A stretch of DNA of 64,000 nucleotides from Hoplostethus atlanticus (taxonomy: Eukaryota > Chordata > Actinopteri > Trachichthyiformes > Trachichthyidae). The position numbers and the translations under genes were made by a program. Below, piece by piece: positions 1 through 27,998 of the stretch; the stretch's first letter is position 1; each line of letters begins with the position of its first letter. Below the pieces are notes generated by a model. That model searched no databases. It worked only from the letters and a program-made list of their open reading frames with translations, and was not told the origin of the DNA. The stretch lies in NCBI GenBank assembly GCA_034670405.1, contig JAXDDX010000040.1, positions 2,783,501 to 2,847,500 of the forward strand, in the 5' to 3' direction.

Positions 1-2212
1 TGTTAACTTGCTTTCTTGGATTTTGACAGCTCTTCGTAGGACACACTGACAGATTCAGGACATTTTTAAGTGTACGCCGAGGACAGTCGTGAATGATCCG
101 AGGAAAACTCCGTCTGCTTTTATCCTCCATTGCTGGTAAGGCGTCAGCCCGGTGTGTTTCTGAATCAGAGGCGACGATCCAAAGGGAATTATTTTGTTTA
201 GAGATTTACATCGATGTGCAGACAACGGGGGGCTGACAAAACCAACTAAAGTAGATACAGAGCCTTGTGTACCGTTACCTGTGGCTAAAGAGCTCGGGGA
301 CGCGGTGACCCTACCCTGGTGGTTCATCATGACAATCCAGATCCCACCGTAATCAGCAACACCAACGTGCTTTATTTGAGTTATCATCATCACATTGTTG
401 AGTCCAGCTACCAAATTCCGTGGTGGGTTGCCACTCGGTTACAGCCCTGGAATAGCTGTGTGATGTTTACATCTGTGCTGGGCTGCCATAGAAAGTCCCG
501 AGCCACGTGTTGGTTGGTGGCTTGGGACCATGTGGCCATTGTAAACATTACTGCCTTGGGGGTCTTCATCGTAAGCTATTTCTATCGTAATACAACACGC
601 CATGGCAGGATAGTTTCCTAAATGTGCGATCACAAGTAAATATACTCTTTAATGCACTATAAAGGTCATTTACCGTAGTTCGCGTGTTTGGCCGCGAGCC
701 AAGAGAGATTTTAGTCTGACTGTAGTGGGCTTCCATTGTGTTGTGAGGACTTGTTAGGTGTTATGTAATAACAGGCGGACTATTTGCATGGAGTTCCCAG
801 CTCAGTCCCTACAGCGCTTATTAAATACAACCATCAACCATCTTAAATGTCGATATTACCATAAGAAAGGTCAGGTTCCCGCACACGGTTTGGGATATCA
901 GCCCGTGTTCCTCCCACATCTTTTTGTGTGGGTGCACGCAAGGGTGATTGGGACAATGACAGCAGCGAGATGAGGGAATAGCTTCGTCGGACTGTGATGT
1001 CAAGGTTATTCCTATAGCAAAACAATAAATAACCATCTCTGTGCTATGCTCAAATCAAAATTTCAGCATATGTTTCCCTCAGAGTTGATATTTTAGGTTG
1101 GGGGGGTCTTTTGTTTCAGGGGATGAGGGTAAGCCCACCTCAAGTCAGTTTATCAGCCTTATTACACTGACATAAATCTATATCAGGTAAAGTCATAATA
1201 TACATCACAGTAACTAGTATCAAACTGATGTAAGTTGTTGTAATGTACTGATGTAAATATGTTGATGATGTCCAATAAGGGGAAAAAAAGCATAAATGAT
1301 GCTTTTCTGAAAATATAATTTATTTCTGTCTGTCCTGGTGGTTGTCTGCCATATGATGATCACCGCCTGGAGGTTATAGTTTACCCATCTTTTTATTTTC
1401 TATATCACTGGGTTCCACACAAAAATAATTGGGACAGTGACAGCAGCCAGATGGGGGAATGGCTTTGGCGGACTTAAATTGCGTGATGATTCCCATATCC
1501 AATATGAAATACCTCCATTCCATGTTCTTTTGTTCTTTTCTTTTTCAGTTTCTATTTTCAGAGCTAATCTACTCTGTTAGTTTAGGGGTCCGTTGTTCAC
1601 TCTTTGATCATATGAAAGTATTTTTATTGATAGGAAGTTTTTTTTTAATCACTGCTTAGGTCTTCTTTTTGTTACACTGACATAATTTTGGAAGAATAGT
1701 GTTTTCTTCTGTGAACGTACATCTAGTAGTTTAGTTCTGTAATAAACAGCTGGTATTTCCCACTTGTAAAAGAAAAGCATGTTTGCATAACCAAAACAAA
1801 CCACAGATAATGCCAAATTGCCACGAGACACCAGTTTTGTGTGGAGATACGAGGGTTTGCTGGACTCTTTGACACAATGCAGATCAGTGTCGGCATCAGA
1901 GACGACCTGCTGCTGAGAAGAAGACCAAGGTGCTCGGACTAGAAGTCAGAGGGTGCCCATAAGGAGAAGGTGGCTGTCTGTGTGGGCCTTCAGCCAGCCG
2001 GTCCATCTGATCTCTCCTCACCTAAAGCCTCACATCCTCCTCACACACACACACACACACACGCACACACGCACACACTCGCGTCACTATTGTCTAATGA
2101 ATATCGTTGCCATCTGCTCCATATGTAACAGTCCAATTAGAGAGATGCACTTTGACCCCACCTGTCCACATTTTATTTGAAAGTCTACAGCTACCCCCGC
2201 AAACTGCCACTC

Positions 2213-2270
<58 letters not shown>

Positions 2271-2324
2271 ACACAGCATCTTATAGGCCAGCCAGACTGA
2301 CCCTTCATTGTTGTGTCTCCACAG
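1..2324. other. non-coding region upstream of bcl2l1
   Basis: No recognisable coding gene. A good splice-donor match (CTG|GTAAGG) lies at 135/136 on + and could end a non-coding first exon of bcl2l1, but nothing else proves this. Two short CA tracts lie at 2042-2078 and 2216-2266. Two diverged copies of a 47-bp segment lie at 947-993 and 1428-1474. A 119-codon open frame on - (55-414) has no recognisable protein family and no supporting splice or promoter context. Confidence 0.5.
947..1474 (+). repeat. diverged direct repeat, 47 bp twice
   Basis: Segments 947-993 and 1428-1474 match at 41 of 47 positions (core ATTGGGACA-TGACAGCAGC), with looser similarity for about 40 bases beyond. They are 481 bases apart in the same orientation. 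Origin unknown; it may be two ends or two copies of an old element. Confidence 0.7.
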
Positions 2325-2543
2325 GGCCTGAGCCGATTCGTCAGCCTTGTGTAGGTTTGGTTTTTACCCCCCTCCCCACCCCCACCCCCCCCAAACTGTC
2401 CTCTGGATATCAGCTGACCATGGTGGTCTGAACAGGGAGAAAGCCTAGCACAGTGTGTGTTTACTCTAAAGCAATTGGGCTCGACGAAGAGAGGAGCAAA
2501 CACGGACCGGAGCAAAGAGAAGGAAAAGACGGAAACTTTCACA
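2325..2543 (+). other. bcl2l1: probable 5' UTR part of bcl2l1 first coding exon
   Basis: A pyrimidine-rich tract ending in CAG at 2322-2324 looks like a 3' splice site, followed by 219 bases leading to the bcl2l1 start codon. The in-frame upstream ATG at 2457 would add 29 residues that do not resemble the Bcl-xL N-terminus, so it is taken as leader. An upstream non-coding exon is inferred, not seen. Confidence 0.4.
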
Positions 2544-18742
<16,199 letters not shown>

Positions 18743-20029
18743 GGGGGCGACCAGACAGACGACAAAGCACCCGCCACTCTCCTCCTGGTCCGCCCTCCAC
18801 CTTTTCCCCTTTCACATCCCTCAAGTTACACACCATGAAACTTAAAATGAAGGATCGCTTCGGCACTCAACGTTTCGTCTCTCCTTCGCTCCTTTATTTT
18901 TGCCAAGAGCTGACAACGTTTACCCTTTTGTTTTCCTTTCACACGCATCCCGCATTGCGAGAATCATTGAACTTGAAAATGAGAGTGAGAGAAGAAGAGG
19001 AAGAAGAGTCTCTGGTGTTCTCTTCCTTATTGTACACTCACCTTATTCTAACCTGATAAAACTCATGGTTATTACAGAGACAAAACAATGTTTTTCCTCG
19101 TATTCCTTACAGCGGGGAGACTCCCTTGACTAATTGTTCCTTGTACTCCTTTGTCCACTGGTTCCTGTATCCTTCTCACTTTCTGTATTTACTAGTTTTA
19201 ACAAATTTTGCTTTCCATTTTCAACAGCTACCATTTGTTTGTTTTTGTCTTCAAAAGAGGGCAAACCCCCAAACCATCCAATACCAGGAGTTAGTGTGTT
19301 GTTGGGCCTGGGCAGCTCCACCTCTCAGAAGGTTGTGTAGCCCTACAGTAGTGGTGTATGTGCCATATGGAGAGTGAAAGCAGGGAAGGATGTTCCACCT
19401 CGTCAGAAAGAGGGAAGCTGAGATCTTTACAGATTTAGTAGTTCCCATTTCCTGCCAGTCATTGAAACTGGATCACCTTCCATTTTTCCATACACTGAAA
19501 CACCTGGTTTTGTTATGCCTTCTCCTTCATGCTCATTGATTTTGGTGTGAATGGCCAACTAAAAGGAGTCGCTCAAACAGAATTAAGTTAACAGTGCGGG
19601 GGTGAAAGACGAACTGAATTCTCTGCTTGTTTGTGTGTTTGTTGTTTTTTTTAAATTTCTGAACCATTAAAATTCCACTGCTCCCATTACTATGTGGTTT
19701 ATGGTAATACTTAGCCTAGGTTTAACCTGTTTGTGCTTAGCCAGCGCGCCGACTGCCAAACCATTGTGCGTATGGCAGATACTCTGAGTCTGTATCACTG
19801 CAGGGGGAGTCTGTAGGCCGTGGCTAAGCCCGTCCGTGATTACTAAACAGTAGCTGAAGAACGCAGCAGATCTTGTAGCAACACGTACAATAGTTTGAGC
19901 AGCACTGGCCTCAGTGATACCCAGTCAGGAAACAGGACAACAGACCGATAGCGTGAAAGATTCTTCTATCTTAACAGTAACTATTATAATACATATTTGT
20001 ACATTTGTCATTTTCAGTGAATAATTTGC

Positions 20030-20035
20030 AATAAA
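20030..20035 (+). terminator. bcl2l1: candidate proximal poly(A) signal of bcl2l1
   Basis: Canonical AATAAA about 1.29 kb after the stop codon, in AT-rich DNA, followed by a GT-containing stretch (GTGGTGTAATGTT). Confidence 0.4.
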
Positions 20036-22153
20036 ATTCTAATCATGTGGTGTAATGTTCAAACAGAAAAGAAAACTATTTTGCTGTTGTTTTTTTTTCT
20101 TTTCATTTTAATCCAAAAATCATTTCTCCTTCACCATGAACAGTGACATAGCCTTTTGATGATTTATGTAGCAAACTATCTGGGGATGAATGAAGGGGTG
20201 GGCAATGTGCCGTTCTGCTCCAAGGCTACTTTGAGTCAGGTGTGATTCGGCGGGACGGCGTGTGTCCGTTTGCCATCTTAAGCAAATCGTCAACTTGTTG
20301 GCGCCGTAGCACCGCGAAACCAGACAGCCAAACGTACAAATTTCCTCTCCACGCATGCTTTGAAAATCTATCCCCATTTCCCCCCCAACTCAAATGTCTG
20401 TCAGATCTCCATCCGTCTCTCCATCCAACCCCGCCCATCCCTCTGTGGTCTCGGGGCTGTCACAGCAGCTAGTCGCGTGTGTCAGTCACAGCTGGCCCAC
20501 CTGCTGCTTCTCGCCAACCTAAACACACACACACACCCTTACCTACACACCTGCCTGTCAGGCATAGTCCACAGGAGACCGGAAGAAGGGGCCTCGTCTT
20601 AGTCTCCGAACAGCTTTTGTTTAAACGTGGTGTCAGCCAGAAGGATGCTTGTCGCCTGGCGTTTGGCGTCTCGCGCCACGCACTGGCAGCTCCATTAATT
20701 TGCTGGGAAGTGGGAAGGGGAGAAGGACGGTTGCTCCTCCCCATTCCCCCCGCTGCTTCAGCCTTGATCTTATTCCAAATACATCTTCCTGTCTCCAAAC
20801 ACACACACACACCGCCGATACCTGCTCCCTTTCAGTCATACACATGATGTATGCCATTGATGGCAGCACAGTAAAGCACAATGCAGATCTAGAGGTGCAG
20901 GGAAGGACGCTGCCATTCTCCCATTCATTATTCTATACGTAGACGCATTCGGAAACTTTGTGAACCTTGTCTAGACTAACCTGTACTGCGCCGTTTAACT
21001 TTTAATTTTTTTTTTTTAATTAAACGTCTCTGGACGCGGCGGTGTGAAACCAGAGGTTAAACATTAGACGGAGGTGGTGCAAAATAATTGACTGTTCTGG
21101 AAGGGAGCCGCGGTTTTCAGTCTCATGTGCATGAAACGCCCATCACTACATTATCACTTCCAGGATCTGGCCACCAGCTGTGCCTCCGGCTTCAAAGCAG
21201 GCGTCATCTCTATTCGTCATCTCTCTTCCCCTTCGCCATGGTCGATTAGAATAGCGTGGGCTTCGGCACCTTTCACATCTCACATTTCTAGCTCAGAGAC
21301 TCATCTAGTTGGCAGATGAATCCGTCTGCATGTTCAGTGCATTTCTCTCTCCCTTCCTTCTTCCTACAGCTGGGTGTCATTTTGTGTGTGAATGTTCTCC
21401 TCCTTTGGTTTTTCCCCTTTTTAGGTTTTCTGGGAACAAAAGTTTTTACCCGATAAACTGCATTCTGGTGAATATAGACCAATACGATCCACCGGATGCC
21501 TCTGTTCTGAGCACACTATTACTAGCCAAGGTCTGCTCTGATACATTCCAATACAGTATATATATTTTTCTAGCGCGTCGCCCCACCAAGAAGCCGCTCG
21601 CAGGCTTTTCCCTGCAGCCTGGCCTCTCACAGAAACAAGTCCCCCCCCCTTCCCTTTACATCCTATGTGAGTGTGTGTATGCATGCGTGTGAATTACTGT
21701 ATGGCAACATTTTTTTGAAGGCGGCACAAAAAAAAAGGAATCGTAACAGCATTGGCACGACCCTCTATATATGCTAGTTATTTAAACCGATTAGAATAGT
21801 ACTCTAGCTTAGTAACATATTTAAGGAAAAAATGAAAACTTTGATGGCTTTGAAACGTTATTTATATTTGGTGTAAAAAGCATAATCGTGCCCCTTCAAA
21901 TGGCCTTAAACCCCCGTCCCCATCTTTGCATTGACGTGAATTGTTATCTCATTGTGTTTTTAGGGTTATTGGACTGCTACTAGACAAGGACATACAAACG
22001 AGCAAGAGGACACTTTCAAAAGATGGTTCTCTGCCGTGTTGGCTTTAGAGAGTACAAAATTCAAGATTGCACCAGCGCCATGTCCCATGACGTTGCTGCA
22101 ATGTGTTGTATGTCTTAGAATGCCATTGTACAATTTTGGATTACATTGAAATG

Positions 22154-22159
22154 AATAAA
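22154..22159 (+). terminator. bcl2l1: candidate distal poly(A) signal of bcl2l1
   Basis: Canonical AATAAA with a downstream T/GT-rich element (GTGGTTTTGTCTTTT) at the expected distance. It would end bcl2l1 shortly before the convergent cox4i2 tail. Confidence 0.45.
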
Positions 22160-22175
22160 GACCATGCTGGAAGAT

Positions 22176-22746
22176 GGACTGAATCTGTGGTTTTGTCTTT
22201 TCCTGAGTCTCGGATGGTGTGTGTGTGTGTGTGAGTGTGTGTTAAACTGGGCATGCATGAAAAGGTTACCCATTAAGGAGAGCTGTTAAATATTCAGGAT
22301 ATTTCCCCCAAGCGGAAATCACCCAAATGAGGTTAATTTAATGCTCAAAACGACTGCTCAACTGATCGAGGTAATGGGACTTGATGCAAGAAATGGCCAC
22401 CATTAGAACCAACGAAGAGGAAAAACATGCCGGTTTCAATCAAGTGTTTATTATATAGAGCAAGATGTGTTTTAAATGATTATGAAATAGATTATCCTTA
22501 CTTTGAAAACAGGATTGTGATAGTATAGTATCATGTCTCTTATTTAATGGACAGAACAGTTTGTCCACAGTTCAAATAGTGGCTGTCAGTCATATCTTAA
22601 CACCCTTGTGTCCCTTAGTCAGATCCAGGTTGCAATTTAATGTGTCTTAACATGATAGTTTGGGTCCATTGCTTTGCAGCTGAACAAAGATCATCTTACT
22701 TGCTCATGTTGGCAAAGAAACAAGCAGAGAAGTAAGCAGAAACTTT
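22176..22746. other. gap between convergent bcl2l1 and cox4i2
   Basis: About 570 bases with no coding signal. It contains a short GT tract near 22217-22242 and a second TTTATT (AATAAA on -) at 22447-22452 that could serve as an alternative cox4i2 poly(A) signal. Confidence 0.5.
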
Positions 22747-22752
22747 TTTATT
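22747..22752 (-). terminator. cox4i2: candidate poly(A) signal of cox4i2
   Basis: TTTATT on +, AATAAA on -, about 220 bases past the cox4i2 stop codon. This gives a short 3' UTR, as is usual for nuclear-encoded oxidative-phosphorylation genes. Confidence 0.6.
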
Positions 22753-22969
22753 AAATGATTACAATAGGACGGACAGTTATCACCATGACAGGTGGCTACA
22801 GTGACTGGAGAAGAGGAAGTTACCCCCCCCCCCTCCCAGCTGCTGATGTTGGATTAGTTCCATCGTTCTAGTGGTTTTACGGTTATGATACAACATTCAA
22901 CCTCTTCAGGGCAACTTTGAGGTGATGGGTCCAAGTCTGCGCCACTCCGGCTACAGTCCGGCCTCCTCT

Positions 22970-23103
22970 CTACTTCCATTGGCCCTTCTCGTAGTCCCAC
23001 TGTGCGGCAATGCCCTCGATTGGGTTGACCCTCATGTCCAGCATCCTCTGCAGCTGTTTGGCCTTCCACTCCTCGTCGAAGGTCCGGGGGGTGCGAGGGT
23101 AGA
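22970..23103 (-). CDS. cox4i2: cox4i2 last coding exon
   Basis: Encodes residues 133(part)-176, from [13 protein letters not shown] to WDYEKGQWK and the TAG stop at 22972-22970. The acceptor is CCAG at 23107-23104. This is the conserved intermembrane-space C-terminal segment of the family. Confidence 0.93.
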
Positions 23104-24633
23104 CTGGAGCAAACAAGGAAGGGAAAGACTTGGCAGTTCAATGATCGGTGTGGTGCAGCCAATGGAAAAACACGTTGGTACATCAAAAAGAAAATTCCAG
23201 TGAGAGATTACAATTTCTGTATGCTGAGGTGACACGTTTCCTTATTTATACACCTGACTACTTCCCCAAGGCTTCAGAAGGACCTGTCATACCTCAGTGA
23301 AGGGGAGGGGGTATCAATGCAAGAGCAACATTTATGCAGGCTTGCCAGTAAGGATTCTTCTGCGTATTGTCAGAAAATGATTGTGAAGTGATGCATTCAA
23401 ATACAGCAGAGTGAGGCTCACCGTAGTATGACTGCCAGATGACCACCAGGCCGGTGAAGCCGAGGAAGATGAAGATCCCACCCATGACGGTCTTCCACTC
23501 TGCTGTGGGTTGCTTCATCTCCGGGTAGGTCTGGCAGAACGTCAGCCGATACACTGGAGGGAGGGAGGATGGGATGGGATGGGGGTGGGGGACCATGTGG
23601 GGTTGAGTTAAGTCTGTAAGCAGGCATCTCTCTTTTCACATTGCCCCGCGCTATCCAGTTCCTCCTCTCTAGAACCAAGTGCTGGATACCAAATGTACGA
23701 GTCGCAACGTCGCCTTCAACTTACAAGCAATCTTCTCCTCTTTGGTCAGCTGGGCCCAGGACCCCTTCTCCTTCTGTTTCAGGCTCTTGTCAGCATCAGT
23801 CAGGACATCTTTGTAGGGTCTGTCAGGCAGGGGGGTGTCCAGGCGGTCCGTGTACAACGGCTGGGACATGTCCACCGTCTCCGTCACCTCTGGGGGGGCG
23901 GGGGCACAGACAGGGAGAGTCCAAGACTGAATATGCAGGTTGTCTTTCTTTCAGGTATGTTTGGACGAAGCTGTTGCAACGCTGTACAATTTATCTGTGT
24001 GATTGTGAACAAACACAACCTGCAGACATTATTTGCTAAGATTTTCTGTCAAGCAATTACTTTAATGCGTCTCACACATAATCAAGCACAATAGCCCCGG
24101 GGCTTGTCTGTGTGTCACTGTCATGATTTGGTTCATAACAACAGCGCCATCTGCTGGTTCTGGCCCACTATTGACAAAGGCCTCGTGTCCTTAATTAGGT
24201 GCTTGATGAATCTGCTTCTGGGAATGATGGGAAATATTTAGCTAGTTTTCCAAGACAGCAGCGCCATCTATTGGTTCACCCATTGGTTGGTTTAATCAAC
24301 CGCTAGCACGCTCATACCATTTATTATTATTCTCTCCTCTCTTATACATACTTTAAGTCTCAGTTCCTGCTTCAAAATCTTCAGGTACTTTAGAATCGAA
24401 GCGACCATGTAGTTTTTAAAAGTTCTCCCACAATAAGAGACTGTATGGTCTACTAATTTAAAAAATACCCAATGAGTTACGACAAAGGATCTCTTTGTGT
24501 GGTAAAACAGAACGGTTGTCATGGTTTCCATACCGTGACCGTGGCTCGCCATTCTTGCGCTGCTAGTGAACAGAGCCGCCGTCGCGCGCCTGGCCAGGAG
24601 GCTCCCCACGCGCCCTGTTGTCAGGTGGAGCAT
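22970..24633 (-). CDS. cox4i2: cytochrome c oxidase subunit 4 isoform 2, mitochondrial precursor
   Basis: Nuclear-encoded subunit IV of respiratory complex IV in the inner mitochondrial membrane; it contributes to regulation of the enzyme. Four coding exons on -: 24633-24534, 23889-23725, 23553-23422 and 23103-22970, all with GT/AG borders and matching phases (1, 1, 1). The joined product is 176 residues, the usual family length. Residues 1 to about 27 form an Arg/Ser/Ala-rich import presequence ([16 protein letters not shown]). Residues 45-88 are the matrix domain with [19 protein letters not shown]. Residues 110-128 ([17 protein letters not shown]) are the single membrane span. The C-terminus carries [12 protein letters not shown] and WDYEKGQWK. 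Position beside and convergent with bcl2l1 supports isoform 2 rather than isoform 1, since COX4I2 adjoins BCL2L1 in mammals. The start is the first ATG, directly after an acceptor TTTTCAG, so the first exon is non-coding and lies further upstream; it was not identified. Confidence 0.93.
23422..23553 (-). CDS. cox4i2: cox4i2 third coding exon (membrane span)
   Basis: Encodes residues 89(part)-133(part): [19 protein letters not shown] followed by the hydrophobic span and WQSYY. The acceptor CTCCAG precedes it and the donor is G|GTGAGC. It contains the only cysteine in the protein (C95). Confidence 0.93.
23725..23889 (-). CDS. cox4i2: cox4i2 second coding exon (matrix domain)
   Basis: Encodes residues 34(part)-89(part), [20 protein letters not shown] through LTKEEKIA. 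The acceptor is a run of C ending in AG and the donor is T|GTAAGT. The reading through [18 protein letters not shown] is characteristic of the family. Confidence 0.93.
24139..24277 (-). promoter_or_regulatory. pair of CTCF-like motifs in a cox4i2 intron
   Basis: On - the 14-mer CCAGCAGATGGCGC (about 24144-24157) fits the CTCF core CCASYAGRKGGCRS at every position. A second, CCAATAGATGGCGC (about 24261-24274), differs at one position and has the same orientation. They lie inside a repeated 22-bp segment (24139-24160 and 24256-24277, three differences), 117 bases apart. Binding is inferred from motif fit only. Confidence 0.4.
24534..24633 (-). CDS. cox4i2: cox4i2 first coding exon (mitochondrial presequence)
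   Basis: Encodes residues 1-33 and one base of codon 34. The exon begins at the ATG directly after TTTTCAG and ends at CACG|GTATGG, a weaker but acceptable donor. The segment is rich in Arg, Ser, Ala and Thr and has no acidic residue before E34, as expected for an import signal. Confidence 0.88.
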
Positions 24634-25161
24634 CTGAAAACAGGTGAGCAGAGAGACAGAGAGCAGTGTGGAGTACGTTACTCAAAAGTATTTCATTAGT
24701 TGTTAAACATTACAAAACGAATTGTGTTGCTTTGCTCACTTTGCTGGGAGTAGTTCTTCGTTACACTAATCGTTACTTTACACGTCCTCTCTGATCGTCA
24801 GAAATGGTGATAACTGTTACCTCTCTTTTAAATGATCAATGACCAATTAACCAATTGACCAATCAATCGCGGGAATATGAAAAACACACCGCCAAACAGA
24901 AATACAACAATAACTTTGGCTAATAAATGAAAAGTGCCTGGTGTTCATTTTCTGCTCTTCATGCTGCTGCTGCTGCAGCGTTGTGCCGCTTGATTTATAC
25001 AATTAAAAAAAAAACATCCACCAAAAAATATTTGATTAGAAAGTCAGTTGTGTTACTTGCGACCAAACACACGTGAATGTATGGCAAGTTGTTTTTACTA
25101 CTTATGAACTCAGCAAGGAGCACTGGAAGGCTAGATAGATGACAATTAGGCTATTGTAATG

Positions 25162-25162
<1 letters not shown>

Positions 25163-25241
<79 letters not shown>
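25163..25241 (+). repeat. (AC)n microsatellite, 79 bp
   Basis: Uninterrupted CA run upstream of cox4i2. Another follows at 26027-26086. Confidence 0.98.
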
Positions 25242-25242
<1 letters not shown>

Positions 25243-26024
25243 TTATGTTTCTACTCTAAATATCTATTGTCCAAAACTCATTTATGTTACAGAGGTCTGA
25301 ACACTTAAGTGGTCATTGATTCTCATTTAACAATAGACTTTGACATAGATGTGTGTGTGTGTGTGGTGTGTTAACTTGTGGGTTGGAAGGTTTGATTAGG
25401 TTGCTTGTATTATCAAAGGTGGCCTGGATGGATTCCCAGTCCTTCCTACTGCAGTCAGGCCTCTTTATCTTTAATCATGTTGAACTGTTGACTGCTCTAT
25501 CGTATCTTTTAGCTGTGACTACTATCAGAACAAGGAGGGATTCTGGTTAACCTAAAGGGAAAAGTCACCCATTAAAATAGAATTTGAGTTATTAATATGA
25601 CCCTGGGTAGTCCAGTCTTGATCTGTGAAAACTACTTTCATAAAGAGACAAATCCTCAAGCAATTCCAATAGAGACTCTCCTGTGAATGGGAGACGTCAC
25701 AGTAATAGTTCCCAGGGTCATTTTTGCAGGGATGCAGGCACGTTTTCTGTTCGATGATATTTACACTACAATGCAATTCAGCCCATTAAGATGTAAAAGC
25801 TCTAGCAAAATGATGGGTCCACAAAGTGAGTCTCCAATGAGTGTAAAGATCAATGCATCAAATGTTGGATTAGCCTAGCTTAGCTTTGGGAGAGTTGTTC
25901 ACGCTCACAAATATTGATTGAACAAGTCTACGGTTTAGGAGGGATAACATTTGAATTCTGCATTAGCTTTTGGTGTTTATTTGCATTGCTTCTGCGTCTG
26001 TTTGTCCTTTTGCTGTCTCCTTGT

Positions 26025-26091
<67 letters not shown>

Positions 26092-27541
26092 AAGTGGATA
26101 AAAATGGCGGAAATTGGCAGTTGGTCAATTTAAGAGTACCGACTTTGTCAGTGTGTCCGAAATGACCTCCTGACTGGCACAGGCAAACACTTTTTCATTC
26201 ATACCAAGGCGAATGGATCGTTGTTTGCAGGGAGCAATGTTTACATCCAAATAAGGAGTTATGGATATAATTAATCCTTCCTTTGTCAAGGGCTTAGCAT
26301 TTTGTTCCTGCAGCGTCAACAATGGTGTTGAATGCACGAACATGCTGTGAAAATGCATGGAGGAATAGCATTTTCAAGAATACTAGGTTATGCTTTTATC
26401 CGAGTACAAATATAGCGCTATCGAGTTCAAGTTACGTCTCTCTTTCGAGTGTTTTTCTAGCTTCCCTGCTGCATATCAAAACATTACTGCAGTTCTGGCA
26501 ATTTCAGTTTTTTCAGTTAGATCTGTGTCAAGGTTCATTATCATTGCTGCACGTCCGCCACTGTCCCCGGAGGAGTGTGGGGGTGCGCTATTCCTCCCTC
26601 ATCCCCTTCACCCCTTCCTCTTCAGACTCCATTATAACCTGTTTGTTTGATTCTGCAAATACTCACTTGTAGTCCTGAGAGGGTTAAGCTGCAGAGTTAA
26701 AAGGTGCAACAGCAAAAACAGCCGATCTTCAGTCTTTCCCCCTTTTCGTCTCAGCTCCTATCGCCACACAGCACCGAGCAGGAATCAACTGGTGGGCGGG
26801 TGAGAAAGGGTGGAAGAGAGGGAGGGAGCTTAGTTGAAGGGACAGCAAGTAAACAATCCAGAAGAGCATGTGATAGGCCTGGCAGAGAGAGGGGGTGGGT
26901 TGAGTTTAGCTGCGGCTCACAGAGAAACTGCAAAGGCTTCTCTGTTTTCTCCTCCCTCTCTCGCTTCTCCTCACTCCCTCTTTGCAGCCTCCCTGCTAGG
27001 ACGGGCCGGGGAAGATAGGGTTACTTTGGGTAAGGTTACATTAGGACATCGAGACAACTATTTTTCACTGTGGCAAGGAAATGGGAAAGCGTGCGCATGC
27101 GTATGAAAGAGTGAGAAAGTGAGACAGAGGTTTATGTGAGTAAAGGAGACTCAAGCAGACGGATCAAGAGAAACTGGTTCCCACCTTTTGACTCAAGTCT
27201 AGGCTGGCACCGGGCCACCGTTACACCGTAGCCGCTTGGCTGTGAGCCCAGGGGCTGTCTGACTGCCTGGCGGTGGTACAGGTTGCAGGGCAGCCAACGG
27301 TGGAGGGGAGGGGAGAGGGAGGAGACTCACAGGGGTCAGCAGAGGACAGGCCCTTGACTTCCTTTATGTTACATTTAGGTAGTATACAAAGAGTAATAAG
27401 TGAACATAGGTGAAGAGTTTTGACAGCTTTTTTAAATTATTTGTCAGTTTTACGCTGTCTATTTACGCTGTACTAGGCAACTTGGTACACTGGGGGCTCC
27501 ACATGGCAGTGAGAGATTACTTTTTTGAAAAATTTGAACTT

Positions 27542-27778
27542 CAATACCCAGAAACCCCCCAGAAGAAACTGTTCACAGCGCGCTCATGTTTACCAACCTG
27601 GCCGGTCTGTGATCACTTTATACCAAAGGAAACCAGACGAGAGAAGCAAGAGATCTAACGTTGGCAGTGCTCACTCATGATGGGACGCTCTTCTCAGTTG
27701 CAGCCTCACTTTGTGATTAAGGATTTTTTGTGTATTTTTACATAAAAATCTTGCCCAGGGTAGCTTTAATAAAATGAA
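27542..27778 (+). repeat. interspersed repeat, copy 1 (unnamed family)
   Basis: Shares with 32036-32349, in the same order, the blocks CAATACCCAGAAA, GCTCATGTTTACCAACCTG, GGTCTGTGAT, GATGGGACGCTCTTCTC, CACTTTGTGATT and TGTGTATTT-TACAT, ending GTAGCTTTAA. This copy lacks about 90 internal bases present in the other. No coding potential and no terminal repeats were found. Confidence 0.75.
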
Positions 27779-27951
27779 GATATTTAAGAAAAATGCTTAT
27801 CTACTTCCTTGCCCCATTCAGGAAACCCAAACATCACATTTTCCCACAAAGGTGAAAAGTGAGTGAGTAAATATTATCAGTAGAAGCCAAAACAATTAAA
27901 AACTGACTGTCCATGGCCAAAGAAAATACAGGAGCACTCTTAAATCTGCAA

Positions 27952-27998
27952 TGGCACCAGGTGACCCTGGCACCAGGTGACCCTGGCACAGGGTGACG
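27952..27998 (+). repeat. 16-bp tandem repeat, about three units
   Basis: Unit TGGCACCAGGTGACCC occurs exactly twice (27952-27967, 27968-27983), then once in altered form. Confidence 0.85.

Larger units (their letters stand above)
18743..22175 (+). other. bcl2l1: bcl2l1 3' UTR and downstream region (end uncertain)
   Basis: No coding gene is seen. Two AATAAA hexamers on + could set the end: one at 20030-20035 and a stronger-looking one at 22154-22159, which is followed within 40 bases by T- and GT-rich sequence. The distal choice would give a 3' UTR of about 3.4 kb, ending about 570 bases from the cox4i2 tail. Which site is used cannot be told from sequence. Confidence 0.45.

Noticed and set aside
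55-414. 119-codon frame on - near the window start
   Set aside because: Not low complexity, but no recognisable domain, no splice context and no conserved motif; kept only as a note.
25070-25075. E-box CACGTG as a hypoxia element for cox4i2
   Set aside because: A six-base motif is expected by chance in this length and the cox4i2 transcription start is unknown.
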